Assembly (NCBI GenBank): GCA_035430165.1
Contig: DAOMGE010000020.1
Span: 1 to 48,807 of the forward strand
Length of the DNA: 48,807 bases
Reading direction: 5' to 3'
Origin: UBA7239 sp035430165
GTDB taxonomy: Bacteria > Pseudomonadota > Gammaproteobacteria > Pseudomonadales > UBA7239
The notes below the pieces were generated by a model, which made no database searches, had not been told where the DNA came from, and worked only from the letters and a program-made list of their open reading frames with translations. A program made the position numbers and the translations under genes. Of this stretch, positions 1 through 8,025 are shown piece after piece. Position 1 is the stretch's first letter; every line of letters starts with the position of its first letter.

Positions 1-2
1 CG

Positions 3-56
3 GCAGACAAGGTGAAAACCATCCAGGTCACGCACGTGCAGGAAGTGGTGTTGTAA
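3..56 (+). CDS. C-terminal end of an unidentified protein (partial)
   Basis: An open frame enters from the left edge and ends at a TAA at 54-56, giving 17 residues ending QEVVL. A strong intrinsic terminator follows 39 bases later, which supports a real gene end rather than a chance frame. Too little is visible to name a family. The reading frame is an inference from the terminator position. Confidence 0.5.
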   Translation, partial: ADKVKTIQVTHVQEVVL

Positions 57-94
57 TATCTGGCTTGGTTGTTATCTGGAAAAACGGAAAAAAC

Positions 95-118
95 AAACCC
101 CGCTACGGCGGGGTTTTT
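95..118 (+). terminator. Rho-independent terminator
   Basis: A 6-bp G/C stem, CCCCGC (98-103) with GCGGGG (108-113), closes a TACG tetraloop. A-tract bases before it pair with the T-tract after it. It ends transcription of the partial gene at the left edge and isolates it from the DUF1993 gene. Confidence 0.9.
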
Positions 119-181
119 GTTATCTGCCTATAAACGCTATGCTACTGTCCCGGTCAATCCTCTTGACGAAGGAAGTCCTCC

Positions 182-685
182 ATGAGTTTTGGAATTTACG
201 ACACCACGATCCCTGTATACAAACAAGGTCTTAAGACATTGCTGCATCTGCTGGATAAGGCAGAAGAACACGCGCAAGCCAAAGGCCTGGATGTTACAGC
301 CCTGCTTGATGCCAAACTGGCACCCGATATGTTTGATTGCAAGAAACAGATCCAGATCGCCTGTGATTTTGCCAAGGCTGGTGCCATGCGCCTGACCGGC
401 CAGGAAGTTCCGTCGCATCCCGATACGGAAACAACCGTTGCTGAATTGCGTGCGCGTATCGAAGCATCATTGGCTATCGTCAATAGCGTGACGCCAGAAC
501 AGTTTGCTGGCGCTGAAGATCGCGATATCAAAATGGTATTTCCGTGGACAACGCTGGAATTCAAAGGCGCGCGTTTTGTGGCTTTCTGGTCGTTGCCGAA
601 TTTCTTTTTCCATGTCACCACGGCGTACAATATTCTTCGTCACCATGGTGTTGAAATCGGCAAGAAAGATTTTCTCGGCGAATAA
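182..685 (+). CDS. DUF1993 family protein
   Basis: The 167-residue product matches DUF1993, a family of small all-helical proteins resembling the DinB/YfiT four-helix fold. Its biochemical role is unknown. The family hallmark is the C-terminal stretch with the aromatic run PNFFFHVTTAYNILRHHGVEIG followed by KKDFLGE; the N-terminal YDTTIPVYKQGL is also typical. A GGAAG ribosome-binding site lies a few bases before the ATG at 182. There is no signal peptide or membrane segment, so it should be cytosolic. The DUF2058 gene begins 17 bases downstream on the same strand, so the two are probably cotranscribed. The family assignment is confident; no function is claimed. Confidence 0.88.
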   Translation: MSFGIYDTTIPVYKQGLKTLLHLLDKAEEHAQAKGLDVTALLDAKLAPDMFDCKKQIQIACDFAKAGAMRLTGQEVPSHPDTETTVAELRARIEASLAIVNSVTPEQFAGAEDRDIKMVFPWTTLEFKGARFVAFWSLPNFFFHVTTAYNILRHHGVEIGKKDFLGE

Positions 686-702
686 TCCGGAGAACATGCA
701 CA

Positions 703-1248
703 ATGCGCAGCACCTTGCAGGATCAATTGTTGAAAGCAGGCCTGGTCGATGAGAAAGCTATCAAGCAGGCCAAAAAACAGCAAAAGTCACAGCAGCAGAA
801 AGTGGCGAAAAACCAGCGTCACCTGGAAACGGATGAGACCCGGTTGCTTGCGCAAAAGGCTATCGCTGAAAAAGCTGAACGTGATCGCCTGTTGAATCAG
901 CAGCACAACGAACAGATGATGCAGCGTGCGATTGTGGCGCAGATCCGCCAGCTGATTGAAAACAACCGCCAGGGTCGGGGCGATGCCAGCGTTGCTTATA
1001 ACTTTGCTGATGGCAAGTTGGTCAAAAAAATCCTGGTCAGCCAGCAATTGGTTGACCAGGTCCAGCGCGGTCAGCTCGCCATTGTGCGCCTTGATGATAA
1101 ATATGAACTGATCCCGATGCGTGCGGCAGAAAAAATCCGTGAACGTGATCCGGGTTGTGTAATTGTCTGCAACACCTTACAACACGCCGCACAGTGTGAG
1201 GATGATCCCTATGCAGATTTCCAGATCCCTGATGACTTGATGTGGTAG
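703..1248 (+). CDS. DUF2058 family nucleoid-associated-like protein (YaiL family)
   Basis: The product has 181 residues and matches the gammaproteobacterial DUF2058/YaiL family. The first ~75 residues are highly charged (runs of K, Q and E) and predicted helical, likely a coiled coil. The C-terminal half holds the globular family domain and ends YADFQIPDDLMW, a characteristic terminus. No transmembrane segment is present. The ATG at 703 follows GGAGAAC. The next gene starts with GTG only 4 bases after the stop, so translation is probably coupled. The function of YaiL is not established. Confidence 0.88.
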   Translation: MRSTLQDQLLKAGLVDEKAIKQAKKQQKSQQQKVAKNQRHLETDETRLLAQKAIAEKAERDRLLNQQHNEQMMQRAIVAQIRQLIENNRQGRGDASVAYNFADGKLVKKILVSQQLVDQVQRGQLAIVRLDDKYELIPMRAAEKIRERDPGCVIVCNTLQHAAQCEDDPYADFQIPDDLMW

Positions 1249-1252
1249 TGCT

Positions 1253-1876
1253 GTGAAAGACGTAACGCTGGATCCCGTGGAAAGTGCAACGCTTTCGCAT
1301 TACCAGCAGAGTGCCTCGGCTTTCTGGGAGGGCACGCGCCATCATGACGTGACACAAAATATCCAGGCCTTGTTGTCGGTACTGCCGACAGATTGTTCGC
1401 TGGATATTCTTGATTTTGGTTGTGGTCCCGGTCGTGATCTTTTGCAATTCAAGGCACTTGGGCACAAACCTGTCGGTCTCGATGGCTGTGAAAACTTCTG
1501 CGGCATGGCGCGCGAATTCAGTGGCTGTGATGTATGGCAGCAATCTTTCCTGCATCTGGATTTACCGCCAAATCGTTTTGATGGTATCTTCGCCAACGCA
1601 TCACTGTTTCATGTGCCGAGTGCGGATTTGCCTCGGGTTTTGAATGAATTGCATGCCACGCTGCGTCACAATGGTGTGTTGTTTATGTCGAACCCGCGCG
1701 GCAATGCAGAGGGCTGGTCGGGTGATCGCTACGGTCACTATATGGAATTCGAGACGGCCCGTGCCTTTCTGCAGCAAGCAGGTTTTTCTGTCGTCGATCA
1801 CTACTATCGGCCACCCGGCAAGCCGCGCGATCAACAACCGTGGCTGGCGATTGTCAGTCGAAAATCCGGTTTGTGA
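1253..1876 (+). CDS. Class I SAM-dependent methyltransferase
   Basis: The product has 207 residues with the Rossmann-like methyltransferase fold. Motif I is ILDFGCGPGRDLLQF at about residues 51-65, where the GxGxG-type loop binds S-adenosylmethionine. Later motifs include LDLPPNRFDGIFANASLFHV (motif IV region) and LHATLRHNGVLFMSNPRG (post-motif strand). It uses a GTG start 4 bases after the DUF2058 stop. Its TGA overlaps a GTG that could start the next gene. The substrate cannot be told from sequence; it resembles generic Methyltransf_11/25 small-molecule enzymes. Confidence 0.85.
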   Translation: MKDVTLDPVESATLSHYQQSASAFWEGTRHHDVTQNIQALLSVLPTDCSLDILDFGCGPGRDLLQFKALGHKPVGLDGCENFCGMAREFSGCDVWQQSFLHLDLPPNRFDGIFANASLFHVPSADLPRVLNELHATLRHNGVLFMSNPRGNAEGWSGDRYGHYMEFETARAFLQQAGFSVVDHYYRPPGKPRDQQPWLAIVSRKSGL

Positions 1877-1887
1877 ATCTGCCAGCC

Positions 1888-3018
1888 ATGCAAGCACGTT
1901 TTATTAACAGCATTGCAGATATCAATGAAAAAGAATGGAATGCGATTGCCGGCGAAGATTATCCGTTCCTGCGCCATGAATTTCTTTACGCGCTGGAAGC
2001 GAGCGGCAGTGTGGCGGCGGCGCGCGGCTGGCAGCCTCAGCATTTGTTGGTCGAGCAGGGCGGTGAGCTGATTGCTGTATTGCCTCTGTATATCAAATCG
2101 CATTCGTATGGCGAATATGTATTTGATCACAGCTGGGCGCAGGCTTACCAGCGTCATGGGCTTTTGTATTATCCGAAGTTACTGGGCGCGATTCCCTTCA
2201 CGCCGGCCGGTGGCACGCGCCTCGCGCATCGTTGTCATGATATTGCTGCGTTGGCAAAGACAGTCAGCACGGCTTTACAACAACACTGCGAAAAGTTGCA
2301 TGCTTCAAGCTGGCATTGTCTGTTTCCTTTGGTGGAAGAATTGCCATTCTGGCAAGCAGCGGGCGGTGATGTGCGTCTCGGTTGCCAATACCACTGGCAC
2401 AATCATCAATACACATCGTTCGATGATTTTCTGGCGACTTGTACATCTCGCAAACGCAAGGAAATGAAGCGGGAGCGGGCGAAGGTGCTGGAAAGTGGTA
2501 TTCGTTTGCAGCGATTGACAGGTGATCAGATAACGCCTGAACACTGGCAGAATTTTTATGTTTTCTACCAGTTGACCAACGCGCAATACAACGGCCACAC
2601 CGGTTATCTGACGAAAGATTTTTTTGACCGGATTTACGCAACGATGCGAGGCAAATTATTGTTGGTGTTGGTGTATCGTGATGAGAAGCCTATTGCCGGT
2701 TCACTCAGTTTCTTTTCGTCGGATACTTTGTACGGCCGTTATTGGGGCACCACAGAGGAAGTGGATTTTCTGCATTTCGAAGCGTGCTATTACCAAGGGC
2801 TGGAATTCTGTATCGAGCGTGGCTTGCAGTGTTTTGATCCGGGTGCGCAGGGCGAGCACAAGATTCCGCGCGGCTTCCGCCCAACGCTGACGTATTCCTG
2901 TCACTGGATTGCGCATCCGCAATTCCGTGAAGCGATCCAGCATTTCTTGCAGGAAGAAAGCGAAGCCGTGCGGGCGTACCAGCAAGCCGCCAGTGCACGT
3001 TTGCCTTTCAGGGTATAG
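1888..3018 (+). CDS. FemAB-like GNAT-fold acyltransferase (PF04339 type)
   Basis: The frame encodes 377 residues from the ATG at 1888. A GTG at 1873 overlapping the methyltransferase stop and an ATG at 1840 are alternative starts; the 1840 start would run 37 bases into the methyltransferase. The sequence fits the family annotated as peptidoglycan biosynthesis/recognition or FemAB-like: N-terminal EWNAIAGEDYPFLRHEFLYALE, then the RKRKEMKRERAKV basic helix, and a C-terminal CFDPGAQGEHKIPRGFRP motif typical of PF04339. FemABX relatives transfer aminoacyl groups to peptidoglycan precursors, but this subfamily is uncharacterised in bacteria. No signal peptide is seen, so it is likely cytosolic. 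It ends the four-gene + strand run. Confidence 0.82.
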   Translation: MQARFINSIADINEKEWNAIAGEDYPFLRHEFLYALEASGSVAAARGWQPQHLLVEQGGELIAVLPLYIKSHSYGEYVFDHSWAQAYQRHGLLYYPKLLGAIPFTPAGGTRLAHRCHDIAALAKTVSTALQQHCEKLHASSWHCLFPLVEELPFWQAAGGDVRLGCQYHWHNHQYTSFDDFLATCTSRKRKEMKRERAKVLESGIRLQRLTGDQITPEHWQNFYVFYQLTNAQYNGHTGYLTKDFFDRIYATMRGKLLLVLVYRDEKPIAGSLSFFSSDTLYGRYWGTTEEVDFLHFEACYYQGLEFCIERGLQCFDPGAQGEHKIPRGFRPTLTYSCHWIAHPQFREAIQHFLQEESEAVRAYQQAASARLPFRV

Positions 3019-3051
3019 CAGTTCTTGAATATCAAAAGCTGAAAGAAGGAA

Positions 3052-3819
3052 TTAGATAAACTTCAGCAGTTTTTCTTCGCAATCAGAAAAATCGCGCATA
3101 GTGCCGAAGGTGCGCACACCGTGTTCAATAGCCGGACTGCTGTAGGTGTAGCAAGCGCCGCCCATGCCTTCCTTGCTGGCGAGTGCAGGTTCGCCGGCCA
3201 TCTGGTCCATGTCGAAATGGCGTGCCAGTGAAACGAAATAACCTTTTTGTAACATGAAGGCCGCTTCCAGTTGTTCCGGTGGAAAATATTGGCTGGCCCA
3301 GCGGCCGAAGCCGAGATAAAACGGCTTGCCCGCGAGTTCCGGCGGGTGGGTGAGCTGTAGATCGCGCGCACGCCAGCAAAAAACTTCCTCGCCATCCCGG
3401 ATAACTGTGCAGATCGAATCGTGTTCCGGTGTTATATCCGTGACGGTGATGTCCCATTGGCGAACCGGATTCGGGCTGGCAGCATGGCGAATAGCCAGGA
3501 CAGTGAGGTCAAGCAAGTGTGTGCAGTTGGCGGAAGGTGGCATGTGCAGATTGAGTTCGCGCAAGCCGGTGTGGATGTCGACGCCGATATAACCGCGGAC
3601 AGGATTCACGGCACCCGGGCAACTGGTGTAGGGCACGCGCTTCGCCTGGGCTTCGATGGCGGTGACGTATTTCCCATCGTGGTGAACGGTGACGGTAAAA
3701 CCGTGATTGGTATCTTCCAGTGCGCCTTGCACAAAGCCATCGCCTTGCTCCAGACGAATCCGGCGCCGGTATATGCCGTTACCGTAATGCGGGTTGCGTG
3801 GATAATTCGGGATTGCCAT
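3052..3819 (-). CDS. DUF2889 family protein
   Basis: The product has 255 residues without signal or membrane segments. It resembles DUF2889: N-terminal GNGIYRRRIRL, a repeated hydrophobic beta pattern (GFTVTVHHDGKYVTAIEAQA), then VPYTSCPGAVNP and CTHLLDLTVLA, the cysteine/histidine-containing motifs of that family. Members often sit beside genes for aromatic or steroid catabolism, but nothing here supports that role. The gene is convergent with the FemAB-like gene and is transcribed away from the terminator at 3857-3884. The family assignment is from remembered motifs and is moderately sure. Confidence 0.68.
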   Translation of the reverse strand: MAIPNYPRNPHYGNGIYRRRIRLEQGDGFVQGALEDTNHGFTVTVHHDGKYVTAIEAQAKRVPYTSCPGAVNPVRGYIGVDIHTGLRELNLHMPPSANCTHLLDLTVLAIRHAASPNPVRQWDITVTDITPEHDSICTVIRDGEEVFCWRARDLQLTHPPELAGKPFYLGFGRWASQYFPPEQLEAAFMLQKGYFVSLARHFDMDQMAGEPALASKEGMGGACYTYSSPAIEHGVRTFGTMRDFSDCEEKLLKFI

Positions 3820-3856
3820 AGATCACCGCGAGAATAAGGTTCAATCCTTACTGCAC

Positions 3857-3884
3857 AAAAAAGCCCGCAGAAGCGGGCTTTTTT
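3857..3884 (-). terminator. Terminator downstream of tRNA-Leu
   Basis: A 6-bp stem, GCCCGC (3863-3868) with GCGGGC (3873-3878), around an AGAA loop is flanked by six A and six T, so it can work in both directions. On the minus strand it lies just 3' of the tRNA gene and probably ends that transcript before the DUF2889 gene. Confidence 0.85.
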
Positions 3885-3918
3885 GTTGTTACTGTCTGGT
3901 AGTGACAGTAGTGGATTA

Positions 3919-4003
3919 TGGTGCCGGAAGAGAGACTCGAACTCTCACTCCGTTAGGAACACGAGTTTGAGTCGTGCGCGTCTACCGATTCCGCCATTCC
4001 GGC
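3919..4003 (-). tRNA. tRNA-Leu (anticodon CAA)
   Basis: Read on the minus strand, the 85-base gene begins GCCGGAA and ends TTCCGGCACCA. The 7-bp acceptor stem is perfect and the CCA tail is encoded. The anticodon stem CACGA/TCGTG encloses the loop CTCAAAC, giving anticodon CAA, which reads UUG. The long variable arm, expected of leucine tRNAs, lies between the anticodon stem and the T arm (GAGAGTTCGAGTCTCTC). It is followed by a terminator on the same strand. Confidence 0.97.
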
Positions 4004-4017
4004 AATGAGGCGCGCAT

Positions 4018-4045
4018 TCTATAGCACGGCTTGTGGCTGAGGCAA
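4018..4045 (-). promoter_or_regulatory. Promoter of tRNA-Leu(CAA)
   Basis: On the minus strand TTGCCT (4045-4040) is separated by 16 bases from TATAGA (4023-4018), and TGC just before the -10 gives an extended -10 element. The tRNA 5' end is 15 bases further downstream. The placement and the match to a sigma-70 promoter make this a good candidate; the transcription start is not shown by sequence alone. Confidence 0.6.
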
Positions 4046-4127
4046 CGACTCAATTGCGGCGGGGTTCTGTGCAGGCCGCGAGTATGGAACAATGCGCGCC
4101 CCCAAGCCTTGCCGGATCGCCGTCCCC

Positions 4128-5195
4128 ATGCTGCGCCAGCTGTTCCATTATGAATTGCCTGACGAACTGATCGCCGCCCAGCCCAGCGAGCGGCGCACCG
4201 GCAGCCGTCTGTTGTGCCTCGATGGTGCCTCGGGTGCGTTGGCGCATCGGCAGTTTGTCGATTTGTGTGACATGGTGCGACCGGGTGACCTGATGGTGTT
4301 CAACAACACCCGTGTGTTGCCGGCGCGTTTGCTGGGTCACAAGCCGAGTGGTGGCCGCGTGGAAGTGCTGGTCGAACGTGTATTGAATGCGCAGGAAGTG
4401 TTGGCGCATGTACGTGCCAGCAAATCGCCCAAGGCGGATGAAATTTTATTGTTCGGCAAGGATGCTCAAACATTGGCGGTGACCATGCTCGGGCATGAGG
4501 GCAATTTATTCCGTTTGCGATTTGATGATTCGCGCACTGTGCATGAATGGCTGGAATTGCTTGGCCGCGTACCGTTGCCGCCGTATATCCAGCGCGAAGA
4601 CAGTGCGTATGATCGCGAACGCTACCAGACCGTTTACGCGCAAACATCCGGCGCGGTGGCAGCGCCAACAGCGGGTTTGCATTTTGATGAGGCGATGCTG
4701 GAAAACTTGCGTGAGCGCGGTGTCGGGATTGCTTTTGTGACATTGCATGTGGGAGCCGGCACATTTCAGCCTGTACGCACGGATGATATTCGTGACCACC
4801 AGATGCATAGCGAGTGGGTGGAGGTGTCACAAGCCGTTTGCGATGCTGTCGCGCAGGCAAAAGCCCGCGACGGTCGTGTGATTGCAGTTGGCACCACCAG
4901 TGTGCGTTGTCTCGAAACGGCAGCGCGCGAGGGTGAGCTGAAGCCGTTTGCCGGCGATACCGATATTTTTATTTATCCAGGCTATCGGTTTCACGTTGTC
5001 GATGCACTGGTGACCAATTTTCATTTGTCTGAATCGACCTTGTTGATGCTTGTTTCGGCATTTGCGGGTTATCGCAACACGATGATGGCTTATCACGAAG
5101 CCATCGGACAGCGTTACCGGTTTTTCAGTTACGGCGATGCAATGTTTATTACCTGTAACCGCAGTGCAGCGGTTGAAAAAATCGGTGAGGAATAA
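4128..5195 (+). CDS. queA: S-adenosylmethionine:tRNA ribosyltransferase-isomerase QueA
   Basis: QueA transfers and isomerises the ribosyl part of S-adenosylmethionine onto preQ1 in the wobble position of GUN-anticodon tRNAs, forming epoxyqueuosine. The frame gives 355 residues from the ATG at 4128, close to the ~356 of E. coli. The product starts MLRQLFHYELPDELIAAQP, the usual QueA N-terminus; an upstream ATG at 4092 would add 12 atypical residues. Conserved motifs include FNNTRVLPARL, AAPTAGLHF, TLHVGAGTFQPV and VTNFHLSESTLLMLV. It is followed after 3 bases by tgt, the preceding step in the same pathway, so the two form an operon. Confidence 0.97.
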   Translation: MLRQLFHYELPDELIAAQPSERRTGSRLLCLDGASGALAHRQFVDLCDMVRPGDLMVFNNTRVLPARLLGHKPSGGRVEVLVERVLNAQEVLAHVRASKSPKADEILLFGKDAQTLAVTMLGHEGNLFRLRFDDSRTVHEWLELLGRVPLPPYIQREDSAYDRERYQTVYAQTSGAVAAPTAGLHFDEAMLENLRERGVGIAFVTLHVGAGTFQPVRTDDIRDHQMHSEWVEVSQAVCDAVAQAKARDGRVIAVGTTSVRCLETAAREGELKPFAGDTDIFIYPGYRFHVVDALVTNFHLSESTLLMLVSAFAGYRNTMMAYHEAIGQRYRFFSYGDAMFITCNRSAAVEKIGEE

Positions 5196-5198
5196 AAC

Positions 5199-6329
5199 AT
5201 GACGCGTACCTGCCGTATGCAGTTTGAATTGCTGGCCACGGATGGTGCTGCGCGCCGCGGTGTGATGCATTTTCCGCGTGGCGATGTACAAACGCCGGCG
5301 TTCATGCCGGTCGGTACGTACGGCACGGTGAAAGCGATGACACCACATGATGTCGAGGCGATTGGCGCAGAAATCCTATTGGGTAATACCTTTCACCTCA
5401 TGTTGCGCCCTGGCACGGACGTCATTGAGCGTTTCGGTAGCTTGCATGGCTTCATGAACTGGCAAAAACCCATCCTCACCGATTCCGGTGGTTTCCAGGT
5501 CTGGAGTCTGGGCAAGTTGCGCAAGATCAATGAGGCCGGTGTGTCATTCCGTTCGCCGATAGATGGCAGTCCGGTATTTCTTGGTCCTGAAGAAGCGATC
5601 GGCGTTCAGCACAAACTCGGTTCCGATATCGCGATGATTTTTGATGAATGCACGCCGTATCCTGCGACCGAAGAGCAAGCTAAATCGTCGATGGAATTGT
5701 CATTGCGCTGGGCGCAACGTTCGCGTGAAGCACATGCTGATAATTCCGCCGCGCTTTTCGGTATTGTGCAAGGTGGTATGTATGAGCATCTGCGTCGCCA
5801 TTCACTGGACGGCTTGCAGGCAATCGGTTTCGACGGTTATGCGCTGGGTGGTTTGTCCGTCGGTGAGCCAAAAGAGGAAATGCTGCATGTGCTCGACACG
5901 ATTGTGCAGCATATGCCGGCTGAAAAGCCGCGCTATGTAATGGGTGTGGGTACGCCGAATGATCTCGTGGAAGCAGTTCGGCGCGGTGTGGATATGTTTG
6001 ATTGTGTGATGCCGACACGCAATGCGCGCAACGCCTACCTGTTTGTGCCATCTGGCAAACTGAAATTGCGCAATGCGCAGTATCGCAGTGATGAACGTCC
6101 ACTGGATGAAACTTGTGATTGTTATACGTGCAAGAATTTTTCCCGTGCGTATCTCTATCATCTGGACAAGTGTGGCGAGATTCTGGGAAGTATGCTGAAT
6201 ACTATCCATAACTTGCGGTTTTACCAGCGCCTGATGGCGGGGATGCGGGAAGCGATTGCTGTCGGCAAACTGGATGCGTATGTAATGCAGCATTATGCGG
6301 TACAGGATTTACCGGTTCCGCCACTCTGA
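5199..6329 (+). CDS. tgt: Queuine/preQ1 tRNA-guanine transglycosylase Tgt
   Basis: Tgt exchanges guanine-34 for preQ1 in tRNA-Asp, -Asn, -His and -Tyr; QueA then completes the modification. The product has 376 residues, the normal bacterial length. Visible motifs are DSGGFQV with the general acid/base Asp, GIVQGG, ALGGLSVGEP, and DCVMPTRNARN with the nucleophilic Asp. The zinc site is CDCYTC followed by a downstream Cys/His near LDKCGEI. It starts 3 bases after queA. In most gammaproteobacteria yajC-secD-secF follow directly; here a convergent gene ends 8 bases after the tgt stop instead. Confidence 0.97.
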   Translation: MTRTCRMQFELLATDGAARRGVMHFPRGDVQTPAFMPVGTYGTVKAMTPHDVEAIGAEILLGNTFHLMLRPGTDVIERFGSLHGFMNWQKPILTDSGGFQVWSLGKLRKINEAGVSFRSPIDGSPVFLGPEEAIGVQHKLGSDIAMIFDECTPYPATEEQAKSSMELSLRWAQRSREAHADNSAALFGIVQGGMYEHLRRHSLDGLQAIGFDGYALGGLSVGEPKEEMLHVLDTIVQHMPAEKPRYVMGVGTPNDLVEAVRRGVDMFDCVMPTRNARNAYLFVPSGKLKLRNAQYRSDERPLDETCDCYTCKNFSRAYLYHLDKCGEILGSMLNTIHNLRFYQRLMAGMREAIAVGKLDAYVMQHYAVQDLPVPPL

Positions 6330-6337
6330 TGACAACA

Positions 6338-7825
6338 TCAAGGCGATGGTATTTTGTTGTTTTGTGCAGATTTCTTGCAGTAAGTGTCGAACAGTGGGCC
6401 GGCGGCTTTGACAAAAAAATGTTTCTTGAGTCCATTACAGGTTCGCTTGTAAAGGTCTGTCCGTGCGCTGATATCCATTTCTGCAGGTGGCAGGTCTTTT
6501 AAAAAATCCGGTGCATAAATTCCGGCTGCAATGGCATCCATCACCAGGCCGCCTTTCCACTCTTCGGGTGAAAAATCACGTGTGGCAACCGCATGGGCAA
6601 GCCAGCTGTCTGACTGTTGTCGATTCTGGCGAATATTTTCAAGGTTCAGGTGAATGCCCTGCAGGTTGACTGCAATTGATAGCGCCAGCAACAACGCGGG
6701 TATGCGCGAAGCGGGTTTCGGCGGCCAGGCGCCGGATGCCATCACCAGCACCATGGCCAGATTGATGGATGTGAAAATCTGGTAACCCGGATTCCCGCCT
6801 GCCGAGTAGCGGAACAATGACGTTGTAAACAGCGTGGTCAGGTTGAACGCCCAGAACGCCGTGATGGCTGGCGAGGCCATGAATTTTCCCGATGACAGGA
6901 CAGCGAGCGTTCCTGCGAGAATGATGGCGCCAAACAGGATTTTTCCTGACCGGTCATCCCCTGTCGGGAACGGCACGGCACCGACGGATTCAACAAAATC
7001 CAGTAAACGCCCAGGAACATTGACAAAAGATTGTTCAAGGGTTTTTGCGCCATACAAGTCGGTGGAAAACAGATTAATCGTCGAAACGTAAACAATGCAG
7101 CACACCATGGCGCTGACAAACCACAATGCCATTTGTGCTGTTGTGTAGCGTTTTGTCGGCCCGGATACATATTCCGGTCGTGAAAAGTATTGGTTGTAAA
7201 GCAGGAGCAGTGTCGCAACAGGAATGACCAGGATGCCATTTGCAAATGTGTAAGCAGAGAGCCAACTGCAAAAGCATGCTACCAGTATTTTCGGTTTTTC
7301 GGCATCAATGGCGCAGAAACAGGCCAGCGCCCACATGATAGTGCCGAAGTACCAGATGGAGCCGCCCGGCCATACGGTCACAGTCCATGCGTAAAAACTG
7401 AAAATCAGGAAGCTGCATAAAGGGATGCAGTACAAGGGTAATTGGTGCCGGATGATACTGCGCGTTAGTAAAAAAAGAACGATGCAAAGGCTGGAATTGC
7501 CGAGCATTGCCTGCATGTGGAAATTCTGTTTGCCTGTAATGACATAATCAATCACGTAAATGATCTTGCCGTAGATCCCCCGATGCTGCATGTAGGTCCA
7601 CGTGATAGCTGACAGTTTGTCGTGCCAGTTATCGGCGTGGGTAAAGCGCAAGATTGAAAACAGGCTGACTATATGGTCGTCGCTGACAGGGCAATTGGCG
7701 GTGTAAAACCACACAATGACGAGATAAAAAACCGGCGCCACCAATGCCAGGCTTGTCATCAGCATGCCGTAGGGACTGGATAAATCCTGTTGGCCAATTC
7801 GTGTCGATATAAAAGAATTATTCAT
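6338..7825 (-). CDS. Polytopic inner-membrane protein of unknown function
   Basis: The product has 495 residues with about nine to eleven hydrophobic segments, spread over residues ~25-390 (for example TSLALVAPVFYLVIVWFY, CIVLFLLTR and MALWFVSAMVCCIVYVS). A soluble C-terminal tail of ~100 residues follows. Long loops after the first segment and the overall layout recall GT-C-type or O-antigen-modifying membrane proteins, but I recognise no diagnostic motif and claim no activity. It lies opposite to its neighbours, convergent with tgt and divergent from secD, occupying the place of yajC. There is no obvious ribosome-binding site problem at the ATG (7825). Confidence 0.7.
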   Translation of the reverse strand: MNNSFISTRIGQQDLSSPYGMLMTSLALVAPVFYLVIVWFYTANCPVSDDHIVSLFSILRFTHADNWHDKLSAITWTYMQHRGIYGKIIYVIDYVITGKQNFHMQAMLGNSSLCIVLFLLTRSIIRHQLPLYCIPLCSFLIFSFYAWTVTVWPGGSIWYFGTIMWALACFCAIDAEKPKILVACFCSWLSAYTFANGILVIPVATLLLLYNQYFSRPEYVSGPTKRYTTAQMALWFVSAMVCCIVYVSTINLFSTDLYGAKTLEQSFVNVPGRLLDFVESVGAVPFPTGDDRSGKILFGAIILAGTLAVLSSGKFMASPAITAFWAFNLTTLFTTSLFRYSAGGNPGYQIFTSINLAMVLVMASGAWPPKPASRIPALLLALSIAVNLQGIHLNLENIRQNRQQSDSWLAHAVATRDFSPEEWKGGLVMDAIAAGIYAPDFLKDLPPAEMDISARTDLYKRTCNGLKKHFFVKAAGPLFDTYCKKSAQNNKIPSP

Positions 7826-7957
7826 CAGCGGGTGTATTCGGAAAGTGGTCTGGCCGTTTACTGTGTGTCACGGGATATTGGGTTAACCGGCATAAGACTG
7901 CAAGCGTCTTGCGTTGTGCTGCGGTCGTCAGTGCTGTTCGCCATCATGTGGGCTAAC

Positions 7958-7966
7958 TGCTACAAT
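7958..7966 (+). promoter_or_regulatory. Extended -10 promoter candidate for secDF
   Basis: TGCTACAAT at 7958-7966 is an extended -10 element 60 bases before the secD ATG. A poor -35 (TTCGCC at 7937-7942) sits 18 bases upstream of the hexamer. With yajC and tgt separated from secD by an inverted gene, secDF needs its own promoter, which makes this site plausible. Confidence 0.45.
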
Positions 7967-8025
7967 CGCGCGCAATTTTGCGACAGGGCCTTCGCTGCGG
8001 CGGGCCTTTCAGGGGAACCCCGAAT

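Noticed and set aside
7826..8025. Possible yajC before secD
   Set aside because: Only 200 bases are free and no frame has a YajC-like N-terminal helix; the upstream SecD frame extension lacks homology.
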